Shown piece by piece: positions 26,726 through 33,658 of a stretch of 64,000 bases of DNA. This DNA is from DASZTV01 sp035550655 (GTDB taxonomy: Bacteria; Actinomycetota; Actinomycetes; JAFAQI01): the NCBI GenBank assembly GCA_035550655.1, contig DASZOU010000021.1, positions 1 to 64,000 of the forward strand, read 5' to 3'. Position 1 is the stretch's first letter, and every line of letters begins with the position of its first letter. The notes under the pieces were generated by a model. That model ran no database searches and was not told the DNA's origin. It saw nothing but the letters and a program-made list of their open reading frames with translations. A program made the translations under genes and the position numbers.

Positions 26726-27085
26726 TCAGCTCGCCGGGGTGGCGTCGCGGCGCTCCTTGATCTTGGCCTTCTTGCCGCGAAGATCGCGCAGGTAGTACAG
26801 CTTCGCCCGGCGGACATCGCCGCGGGTGACGACCTCGAGGTGGTCGATGATCGGCGAGTGGACCGGGAACGTCCGCTCGACACCGACACCGAAGCTCACC
26901 TTGCGGACGGTGAAGGTCTCGCGGACGCCGCCGCCGTGGCGGCGGATGACCACGCCCTGAAACACCTGGACGCGGGTCCGGTTTCCCTCGACGACGCGGA
27001 CGTGAACCTTGACCGTGTCGCCGGGCCGGAATACCGGTACGTCGCTGCGCAGCGAGGCGGAGTCGATCGCGTCGAGCGTCTGCAT
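26726..27085 (-). CDS. rplS: 50S ribosomal protein L19
   Basis: Large-subunit protein at the 30S-50S interface. 119 residues from ATG 27085 (MQTLDAIDSASLRSDVPVF), with GAGGA upstream. The conserved core shows FRPGDTVKVHVRVVEG, RVQVFQGVVIRR, GVGVERTFPVHSPIID and LYYLRDLRGKKAKIKERR. 77 bases downstream of trmD, 15 bases before lepB. Confidence 0.97.
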   Translation of the reverse strand: MQTLDAIDSASLRSDVPVFRPGDTVKVHVRVVEGNRTRVQVFQGVVIRRHGGGVRETFTVRKVSFGVGVERTFPVHSPIIDHLEVVTRGDVRRAKLYYLRDLRGKKAKIKERRDATPAS

Positions 27086-27162
27086 GGTGGTCAGATCCTC
27101 GTTCGGGGCACGCGCGAGTGCGGTGGCGCGGATGGTCAGGCGGTCCATCCACTGTACCCGCC

Positions 27163-27864
27163 TCAGGGACCGAGCAGGTCCGGGCGGCGTTCTTGGGTCA
27201 GCCGACGCGACTCTTCCGCCCGCCAGCGCGCAACCGCGGCGTGGTCGCCCGAGCGCAGCACCTCGGGAACCTCGAGCCCCCGCCACGTCGCCGGCCGGGT
27301 GTACGACGGCGCTTCGAGCAGCTTCCCGCCCGCGAACGAGTCGTCGAGCGGTGAGTCCGGATTCCCCATGAATCCCGGCAGCAGCCGGACGACCGCCTCG
27401 ATGAGCACGAGCGCCGCCGCTTCGCCGCCCGCCAGCACGTAGTCGCCGATCGAGACCTCGGCGACCTCCATGCGGGTCGCCGCGTCCTGCGCGACTCGGG
27501 CATCGATCCCCTCGTAGCGCCCGCAGCCGATGATGAGCCAGGGTCTTGCCGACCATTCGGCCGCACGCTGCTGAGTGAACGGCACCCCCGCCGGCGTCGG
27601 CAGCACGAGCAGGGGGGCGACGCCAGGGCTCGGCGGGTCGGCAAGCAAGGCGTCAAGCACCCGGCCCCACGGCTCCGGCCGCATCAGCATTCCCGGGCCG
27701 CCGCCGTACGGCGCGTCGTCAACAGTGCGATGCACGTCGTCGGTGTGGGCGCGGAGATCGTGAACCCTCACCGCGATGTCGCCGCGGTCGTGGGCCTTGC
27801 CGAGGAGCGAGACCGACAGCGGCCCGAAGTAGTCGGGAAAGATCGTGACGACGTCGATGCGCAT
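27163..27864 (-). CDS. trmD: tRNA (guanine-N1)-methyltransferase
   Basis: SPOUT-family enzyme making m1G37 in tRNAs to prevent +1 frameshifting. 233 residues. N-terminal RIDVVTIFPDYF and PYGGGPGMLMRPEP are typical. The trefoil-knot SAM site is in GCGRYEGIDARVAQD and SIGDYVLAGGEAAAL. A helical C-terminal domain (YTRPATWRGLEVPEVLRSGD) binds tRNA. The start shares one base with the rimM stop (TGATG). Confidence 0.98.
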   Translation of the reverse strand: MRIDVVTIFPDYFGPLSVSLLGKAHDRGDIAVRVHDLRAHTDDVHRTVDDAPYGGGPGMLMRPEPWGRVLDALLADPPSPGVAPLLVLPTPAGVPFTQQRAAEWSARPWLIIGCGRYEGIDARVAQDAATRMEVAEVSIGDYVLAGGEAAALVLIEAVVRLLPGFMGNPDSPLDDSFAGGKLLEAPSYTRPATWRGLEVPEVLRSGDHAAVARWRAEESRRLTQERRPDLLGP

Positions 27865-28382
27865 CAGGACTGGCCGAGTTCGAGGAGCCCGTCAGGCGGA
27901 TCGATGACGACCTGGCCCGCGCCGAGGTCCACGCTCGGCACGATCTCCCTGACGAAGGGCACCAGCGCTTCGCCCGACTCGCCCCGGTCCACCACAAGAA
28001 CAGCCGGGCCCGGCGGGTGAAGCACCTCGGCCACCGTCCCGAGCCGGACCCCATCCGTGCCGACCGCGGTCAGCCCGACCAGATCGTGGTCCCAGAAGTC
28101 GTCGTCGTCCTCGCCCGCGCGGCTGGTCAGCGAGTCCGCGACCAGCAACGTGCCCTGGAGCGACTCAGCCGCATCGCGGTCCTCGATCCCGTCGAACCGG
28201 ACGAGCAGCCGGCCGGAGTGCCACCGGCTCGCGGTGATCGTCAACGGACCCCGCTCCGGCGGATCCGTCTCCAGGGACGCGCCCGTCGCATACCGGTGCT
28301 CGGGATCGTCGGTCCGTACGTCGACAGCGACCTCACCGCCGATGCCGTGGGCCTTTGCGACGCGACCGATCACGAGCTGCAC
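27864..28382 (-). CDS. rimM: Ribosome maturation factor RimM
   Basis: 16S rRNA-processing factor binding S19 during 30S head assembly. 172 residues from GTG 28382. The N-terminal RimM domain contains VIGRVAKAHGIGGEVAVDV. The C-terminal PRC-barrel contains DHDLVGLTAVGTDGVRLG and ends with PDGLLELGQS. It sits between khpA (21 bases upstream) and trmD in the conserved order. Confidence 0.97.
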   Translation of the reverse strand: MQLVIGRVAKAHGIGGEVAVDVRTDDPEHRYATGASLETDPPERGPLTITASRWHSGRLLVRFDGIEDRDAAESLQGTLLVADSLTSRAGEDDDDFWDHDLVGLTAVGTDGVRLGTVAEVLHPPGPAVLVVDRGESGEALVPFVREIVPSVDLGAGQVVIDPPDGLLELGQS

Positions 28383-28403
28383 CGCGCCCGCCGTCCGCGC
28401 CTG

Positions 28404-28628
28404 CTAGTCGACGAGATCGACGCGCACGCCTTTGCCGCCGATCGCGGTCATCACCGCGCGAAGCGCCTTTGCGGTGCGCCCGGCACGACCGATCACCTTG
28501 CCGAGATCGTCGGGATGCACCCGCACCTCGAGCACCCGCCCGTTGCGGCGCTCGCGCAGGTCCACCTGGACGTCGTCCGGATGGTCCACGATGCCGCGGA
28601 CGAGGTGGTCGAGCGCCTCGGTGAGCAC
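28404..28628 (-). CDS. khpA: KH-domain RNA-binding protein KhpA
   Basis: Small KH-domain protein (UPF0109) that binds RNA, in other bacteria with KhpB/Jag. 74 residues. The GxxG loop reads KVIGRAGRTAKALRAV, preceded by LEVRVHPDDLG. The GTG start (28628) lies 2 bases after the rpsP stop, fixing it in the rpsP-khpA-rimM-trmD-rplS operon. Confidence 0.95.
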   Translation of the reverse strand: MLTEALDHLVRGIVDHPDDVQVDLRERRNGRVLEVRVHPDDLGKVIGRAGRTAKALRAVMTAIGGKGVRVDLVD

Positions 28629-28630
28629 GG

Positions 28631-29203
28631 CTACTCGGCAGCCGGCTCGGCGTCGGCTTCCGCCGCGGGAGCTTCCTCGGCCGGAGCCTCTGCCGCGGCC
28701 TCCTCGGCCGCTGGCGCGTCGGCCGCAGCGGCCGGCTCCTCAGCCGCCGGCACCTCAGCCGGCGCCTCGGCCTCGGCCGGCTCAGCCGGAGCCGGCTCCG
28801 ACTCGGCTGCCTTCTTGGCGGGAGCCTTCTTGGCCGCTGCCTTCTTCGCCGGAGCGTCCTCGAGGGTCTCCTTCGCGGCCGCCTCGAAGACCGCCTTGCG
28901 ATCAGCCTTGGGCGCGGCTGTGCGCACCCCTTCGGTCGGTGCCGGGAGGCCCTTGTGCGCCTGCCAGTCCCCGGTGAGCTTGAGGATCGCCGCAACCGGC
29001 TCGGTGGGCTGGGCTCCGACGGACAGCCAGTAGCGAGCGCGCTCCGAGTCGACCTCGATGAACGACGGGTCGGACTTCGGGTGGTACTTGCCGATCGTCT
29101 CGATCACGCGCCCGTCACGCTTGGTGCGGGAGTCCGCAACCACGATGCGGTAGTAGGGAGCGCGGATCTTGCCGAGCCGCATGAGTCTGATCTTGGTTGC
29201 CAC
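28631..29203 (-). CDS. rpsP: 30S ribosomal protein S16 with long Ala/Glu-rich tail
   Basis: Small-subunit protein S16. 190 residues, about twice the usual length. The core (residues 1 to about 90) has TKIRLMRLGKIRAPYYRIVV and IGKYHPKSDPSFIE. The remainder is low-complexity: a Lys/Ala block (PAKKAAAKKAPAKKAA) followed by about 60 acidic Ala/Glu/Pro-rich residues. Many actinobacteria extend S16, but this tail is long. GTG start at 29203. Confidence 0.96.
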   Translation of the reverse strand: MATKIRLMRLGKIRAPYYRIVVADSRTKRDGRVIETIGKYHPKSDPSFIEVDSERARYWLSVGAQPTEPVAAILKLTGDWQAHKGLPAPTEGVRTAAPKADRKAVFEAAAKETLEDAPAKKAAAKKAPAKKAAESEPAPAEPAEAEAPAEVPAAEEPAAAADAPAAEEAAAEAPAEEAPAAEADAEPAAE

Positions 29204-29281
29204 GGGGCGCTGCTCTCCAAAAAGCTGAAACTCGAAGGTTGGTGGTCCGGGCGCCCACGTTCACCGCGCCGCCGGAAGAGT

Positions 29282-29668
29282 CTACCCGGCCGGGAGCGAG
29301 CCTGCTTTCCACACGTCGCGGAGCGCCATCGGCATGACGACTCCCGCCCACGCGCCCAGGCCGATGATGCCGAGACCACCAGAGATCACCGTCCAAGCGA
29401 TCATCAGCGGCAGCGGGAGGAACAGCAGCACCGTGCAGACGACGCGGCCGACCGGGCCGAACGTCGTCGGCGTCTTCTTCCAGCGGGTTTGGATCATCGG
29501 CGTCGGACCGGCGCTCGCGGACTGCTGCCAGGTCCCGGACATGATCGACGGGGCGTCCGGGACGCCGGCGGGAGCGCGGGGGGCAGCGCCCGTCACGGGC
29601 AGGTAGCACTGCGTGCACCACTGCGCGCTCGGCGCCAGCGCCGCGCCGCAGCCGGTGCACTGGGCCAT
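29282..29668 (-). CDS. Zinc-ribbon membrane protein, unknown function
   Basis: 128 residues. The N-terminus is a zinc ribbon (CTGCGAALAPSAQWCTQC, two CxxC pairs), then a linker rich in Pro and Ala. A hydrophobic segment (VVCTVLLFLPLPLMIAWTVI), then GLGIIGLGAWAGVVM, suggests two transmembrane passes. It starts 2 bases after ffh stops, so it is probably co-translated with it. No catalytic motif is seen. The link to signal recognition is only positional. Confidence 0.8.
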   Translation of the reverse strand: MAQCTGCGAALAPSAQWCTQCYLPVTGAAPRAPAGVPDAPSIMSGTWQQSASAGPTPMIQTRWKKTPTTFGPVGRVVCTVLLFLPLPLMIAWTVISGGLGIIGLGAWAGVVMPMALRDVWKAGSLPAG

Positions 29669-29670
29669 GG

Positions 29671-31161
29671 CTACTCGGCTCCGGGCAGCTTGAGGTTGGA
29701 CAGGTCGGGCGCCAGGCCCGGGGGCAGCTTCATGCCGGGCGGAAGGCCGAGCCCGGGCGGCAGGCTGGCGCCGGGGACAAGCCCGCGCGCCTGGGTGCGG
29801 CCCCGCTTGGAGCCGCCCTTCTTGCCCTTTCGGGATGCAGCACGACGCGTGCCCGCGAGCCCGCCCGTCATCTGCTTCATCATCTTGCGCGCCTCGAAGA
29901 AGCGGTCAACCAGCCGGTTGACCTCGGTCACCGTCGTACCGGATCCCTTCGAGATCCGCAACCGGCGAGAGCCGTTGAGAATCTTGGGGTCTTGCCGCTC
30001 GGTCGGCGTCATCGAACGGATGATCGCCGCGATTCGGTCGAGATCACGGTCGTCGATCTGGGAGATCGCTTCCTTCATCTGACCCATGCCGGGCAGCATG
30101 CCGAGCAGGTTCCCGATCGGACCCATCCGGCGAACCATCATCATCTGCTCGAGGAAGTCCTCGAGCGTGAGCTCGCCCCCACCGAGCATCTTCTCGGCCA
30201 TGCGCTCGGCCTCGTCGGCCTCGAACGTGCGCTCGGCCTGCTCGATGAGCGTGAGCATGTCGCCCATCCCGAGGATGCGAGACGCCATGCGCTCGGGATG
30301 GAACACGTCGAAGTCGGCCAGCTTCTCGCCGGTCGAGGCGAACATGATGGGCCGGCCCGTGACCTTGGCCACGGACAGCGCAGCGCCGCCCCGGGCGTCA
30401 CCGTCGAGCTTGGTGAGCACGACTCCGGTGAAGCCGACACCGTCGCGGAATGCCTCCGCGGTGTTGACAGCGTCCTGGCCGATCATCGCGTCGACGACGA
30501 ACAGCGTCTCGTCCGGCGATACCGCGTCACGGATAGCGGCCGCCTGGGCCATCATGTCCGCGTCGATGCCCAGCCGGCCGGCCGTGTCGACGACCACCAC
30601 GTCGTGACCCATGCGCCTGGCGTGCTCGATCGCTGCCCGCGCGACCGCCACAGGGTCGCCCACGCCGTTGCCGGGCTCGGGGGCGAACACGTCGACCCCG
30701 GCCTGACCTGCCACCACCTTGAGCTGGTCGACGGCGTTGGGCCGCTGCAGGTCCGCCGCCACCAGGAGCGGCGCGTGACGCTGCTGCTTGAGCCAGCGTC
30801 CCAGCTTGCCGGCGAGAGTGGTCTTACCGGCGCCTTGCAGGCCGGCGAGCATCACGACGGTCGGCGGGGTCTTGGCCAGCGCGAGCTGGCGAGTCTCGCC
30901 GCCGAGGATCGCGACGAGCTCTTCGTTGACGATCTTGATGACTTGCTGCGCGGGGTTCAGCGCCTGGCTGACCGCGGCGCCGCGGGCGCGCTCCTTGATC
31001 GCCGCGACGAACTCGCGCACGACGGGGAGTGCGACGTCGGCCTCGAGCAGCGCGATCCGGATCTCACGCGCGGTGGCGTCGATGTCGGCGTCGGAGAGCC
31101 GGCCCTTGCCCCGCAGGGCAGTGAAGACCGACTCGAGGCGACCGGAAAGAGTGTCGAACAT
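29671..31161 (-). CDS. ffh: Signal recognition particle protein Ffh
   Basis: SRP GTPase that brings nascent membrane proteins to FtsY. 496 residues from ATG 31161 (MFDTLSGRLESVF). A TTG nine bases upstream is also in frame but less likely. The N domain is followed by the G domain with GLQGAGKTTLAGKLG (G1), DTAGRLGID (G3) and TKLDGDARGG (G4), then a methionine-rich M domain (EQMMMVRRMGPIGNLLGM, LPGMGQMKEA) that binds SRP RNA and signal sequences. The C-terminus is a Pro/Gly/Leu repeat region (PGLGLPPGMKLPPGLAPD). Confidence 0.98.
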   Translation of the reverse strand: MFDTLSGRLESVFTALRGKGRLSDADIDATAREIRIALLEADVALPVVREFVAAIKERARGAAVSQALNPAQQVIKIVNEELVAILGGETRQLALAKTPPTVVMLAGLQGAGKTTLAGKLGRWLKQQRHAPLLVAADLQRPNAVDQLKVVAGQAGVDVFAPEPGNGVGDPVAVARAAIEHARRMGHDVVVVDTAGRLGIDADMMAQAAAIRDAVSPDETLFVVDAMIGQDAVNTAEAFRDGVGFTGVVLTKLDGDARGGAALSVAKVTGRPIMFASTGEKLADFDVFHPERMASRILGMGDMLTLIEQAERTFEADEAERMAEKMLGGGELTLEDFLEQMMMVRRMGPIGNLLGMLPGMGQMKEAISQIDDRDLDRIAAIIRSMTPTERQDPKILNGSRRLRISKGSGTTVTEVNRLVDRFFEARKMMKQMTGGLAGTRRAASRKGKKGGSKRGRTQARGLVPGASLPPGLGLPPGMKLPPGLAPDLSNLKLPGAE

Positions 31162-31216
31162 CGCAACCAAAGGTTACGGGTGCAATCGCAGTCCGTGCCG
31201 GCCTGAGCTGGGGTTG

Positions 31217-31287
31217 GGGCCCCGGCTCACATCTGCGCGAAGCGCAGGGCCGACTCGGGCCCCAGCTCACATCTGCGCGAAGCGCAG
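31217..31287 (-). terminator. Tandem duplicated hairpins after the acyl-CoA synthetase gene
   Basis: Two 31-base direct copies differing at one base occupy 31217-31247 and 31257-31287, offset by 40 bases. Each carries a perfect hairpin, CTGCGC and GCGCAG around a 3-base loop (CTGCGCGAAGCGCAG on the plus strand). They begin a few bases after the stop of the acyl-CoA synthetase and end before ffh, both on the minus strand. A short CACA/TGTG repeat lies between that stop and the first hairpin. No U-tract follows, as is common in actinobacterial terminators. The terminator role is inferred. The duplication is seen. Confidence 0.55.
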
Positions 31288-31292
31288 CACAA

Positions 31293-33086
31293 CTATGTGG
31301 CGACGGCCTCCGGGGCTGCGCTCACCTCGACACCCGCACCGTCGTACAGCGCCGCCACCAGCTCGCCGTAGCGCGCCAGAACGCCGCGGCGCTTCAGCTT
31401 CATCGTCGGGGTCAGGACGTCGGTGTCGGGCAGCCACTCCTCGGTGACGATGGCGATCCGGCGCGGCTGCTCGACGCGGGACAGTCGCTGGTTGGCGGCC
31501 GCGACAGCGGCGGCGATCTCCGCGATCACCTCTGGATCGGCTGCCACCTCGGCCGGGTCCCGGCCGGGAAAGCGTGCGGCGACGGCGTCCGGATCCAGCG
31601 TGAGCAACGCAATGAGGTACGGCCTGTTGTCACCGATTGCCATGGCCTGGCCGACCAGCGGCACCGTCTTGAGGACGGCTTCGACGTTGGCCGGTGAGAC
31701 GTTCTTGCCGCCGGCCGTGATGATCAGCTCCTTCTTGCGGTCGACGATCTTCAGGTAGCCGTCCTCGTCGAACTCGCCGATGTCCCCGGTGTGAAGCCAG
31801 CCGTCGGCGTCGAGCGCCTCGGCGGTTCGCGCCGGGTCGTCGAGGTAGCCGGGGAAGACGATCGGACCTCGGCACAGGACCTCGCCGTCAGCTGCGGTGA
31901 TCACCTCGACCCCGGGATAGGCGGTGCCGACCCGTCCGCTCTTCACCAGGAACGGCTCCCAGGTCATCCCGCCGCAGTTCTCGCTCATCCCGTAGACCTC
32001 GCTCATCGGCAACCCGATGTCACGCAGGAAGTCGATGACCTCGGGCGGCACGGGCGCCGCTCCGGAGAAGACGAACTCGGCCTGGTCGAGACCGATCGCC
32101 GCGCGAATCGGGGCGAAGACCATCGCGTCCACGAACTCCCAGGTCTCGGCCAGCTCCCCGGCGGGCTCCTCGCCCCGAGCGCGAAGCTGCTGGACCTCGC
32201 GTCCGATCTTGAGCGCCTCCTCGAAGCGTTGCTGCGTCTCCTCGTCGCGCGCCGCCACCTGTGCTCTGACGCCGGCGACGAGCTTCTCCCAGACCCGCGG
32301 CGGTCCGAAGAACCCGCCAGGTCGCACCGCGACGAGGTAGGCGGGCAGCTCGTTCAGGTCAGCCATGGGAACGACCTCCGAACCGCGGAGGATCGGGCTG
32401 TAGTGCGTGACCATTCGCTCCGCGATGTGCGCCATCGGCAGGTAGGAGATGAGCCGGCGGCCCTCGTCGGTCTCGCGACCGATGTAGCTGGTGAATGCGG
32501 TAGCCGCGGCGATGACGTTGGCGTGGGTCAGCATCACGCCTTTCGGGGGCCCGGTCGTCCCCGACGTGTAGATGACGGTCGCGAGCGAGGCTGGGTCGGT
32601 GTCCGCGGCCGCCGCCGCAATGTCCACCGGCTCCGCGTTCGCGACTTCCGCCCACGCGATCGTCCCCTGCGGCGCGTCACCGAGGACGACAACGGACCGC
32701 AACCGCGGGCAATCGGCTGCAGCGGAAAGCACCCGGTCGGCGAAGTCGCCGGCTTCGACGATCGCCACGACAGCCTTGCTGTGGTTCACGAGGTAGGCGA
32801 TCTGCTCAGGCGAGGACGAGTTGTAGATCGAGATCGGGGTGGCGCCGAGGGACAGGGCCCCGATGTCGGCGATGTGGAACTCGAGCCGGTTGTGCATCAT
32901 GAGCACGACGCGGTCGCCGGCGCTGACTCCCAGCGCCGCGAGGCCCCCGGCGAAGCGCGCGGCGCGGTCGGCGTACTCCGCCCAGGTCATCTGCTCGCCG
33001 TGGAGCTCGCGAACCGCGATGTCGGCCGGCTGGCGAGCCACCGTGTTGAGGAACGCGTCGAGGACGTTGCCGGGCGCAGTGCTCAT
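31293..33086 (-). CDS. Long-chain fatty-acid-CoA ligase (AMP-forming)
   Basis: Activates a carboxylic acid, probably a long-chain fatty acid, through an acyl-adenylate to acyl-CoA. 597 residues, the size of FadD15-type bacterial ligases. AMP-binding motifs are YTSGTTGPPKGVMLTHANV, EVYGMSENCGG and GWLHTGDIGEFDEDGY, followed by VDRKKELIITAGGKNVSP and the C-terminal LTPTMKLKRR with its acyl-adenylating Lys. It is head to head with a truncated SDR-like gene (29 bases between starts). Substrate chain length cannot be read from sequence. Confidence 0.9.
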   Translation of the reverse strand: MSTAPGNVLDAFLNTVARQPADIAVRELHGEQMTWAEYADRAARFAGGLAALGVSAGDRVVLMMHNRLEFHIADIGALSLGATPISIYNSSSPEQIAYLVNHSKAVVAIVEAGDFADRVLSAAADCPRLRSVVVLGDAPQGTIAWAEVANAEPVDIAAAAADTDPASLATVIYTSGTTGPPKGVMLTHANVIAAATAFTSYIGRETDEGRRLISYLPMAHIAERMVTHYSPILRGSEVVPMADLNELPAYLVAVRPGGFFGPPRVWEKLVAGVRAQVAARDEETQQRFEEALKIGREVQQLRARGEEPAGELAETWEFVDAMVFAPIRAAIGLDQAEFVFSGAAPVPPEVIDFLRDIGLPMSEVYGMSENCGGMTWEPFLVKSGRVGTAYPGVEVITAADGEVLCRGPIVFPGYLDDPARTAEALDADGWLHTGDIGEFDEDGYLKIVDRKKELIITAGGKNVSPANVEAVLKTVPLVGQAMAIGDNRPYLIALLTLDPDAVAARFPGRDPAEVAADPEVIAEIAAAVAAANQRLSRVEQPRRIAIVTEEWLPDTDVLTPTMKLKRRGVLARYGELVAALYDGAGVEVSAAPEAVAT

Positions 33087-33115
33087 GCGCGGAACCGTAC
33101 GACGAGAATGCAGCT

Positions 33116-33658
33116 GTGACGAGTGGGGGCTGGACGGCGCGCTATGCCGACCTCGCGGGCAAGGCCGCAGTGCTCGCCGGAACGTCGAGCGTCCTGGGCG
33201 AGGTCGCTCGAGTCCTCGCCGACAACGGCGTGATGGCAGCGCTCGTCGTCAACGACCGGGAACTGGTCGACGCAGCAACCGGCTATGCGGCGGAGATCGG
33301 AGTTGCGTCAATCGGCCTCGTGGCCGATCCGGCCGAGCGCGGCACGTGGGAACGCGTATCCGCTCACATCGAGCAGCGACTCGGACCGATCGACATCGCG
33401 GTCGCGATCGCGCCGCCGGAGGTTCGCCGGGAGATCGTGACGGCGTTGCTGCCGGACATGGCCGCGCGGCGCCGTGGCGTGATCGTCGAGGCGGGCGCGA
33501 GCGTCGAGCCGCTCCCGATGCCGACCGGCCTGCGGCACCGAGCCGTGTCGGGCGCCGCCGCCGTGGACGCGAGGGATCTCGCGGCCGCCATCGCGCTCTG
33601 CGTCAGCGACGTGCTGAGCGCGACCGCTGTCGACATCAGGCTCGGTGTCAGCGACTAG
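33116..33658 (+). CDS. Truncated SDR-like protein, probably non-catalytic
   Basis: 180 residues, shorter than the roughly 250 of a short-chain dehydrogenase. The sequence follows the SDR pattern: DLAGKAAVLAGTSSVLGEVA matches the cofactor loop, then VVNDRE, and LGPIDIAVAIAPPEV corresponds to GPIDxLVNNAG. The family's YxxxK catalytic pair and the NAG motif are missing. GTG start at 33116. Divergent from the acyl-CoA ligase, with the stop overlapping that of glnD by 4 bases. It may be a remnant, a regulatory partner, or a scaffold for lipid metabolism. I cannot assign a reaction. Confidence 0.7.
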   Translation: MTSGGWTARYADLAGKAAVLAGTSSVLGEVARVLADNGVMAALVVNDRELVDAATGYAAEIGVASIGLVADPAERGTWERVSAHIEQRLGPIDIAVAIAPPEVRREIVTALLPDMAARRRGVIVEAGASVEPLPMPTGLRHRAVSGAAAVDARDLAAAIALCVSDVLSATAVDIRLGVSD

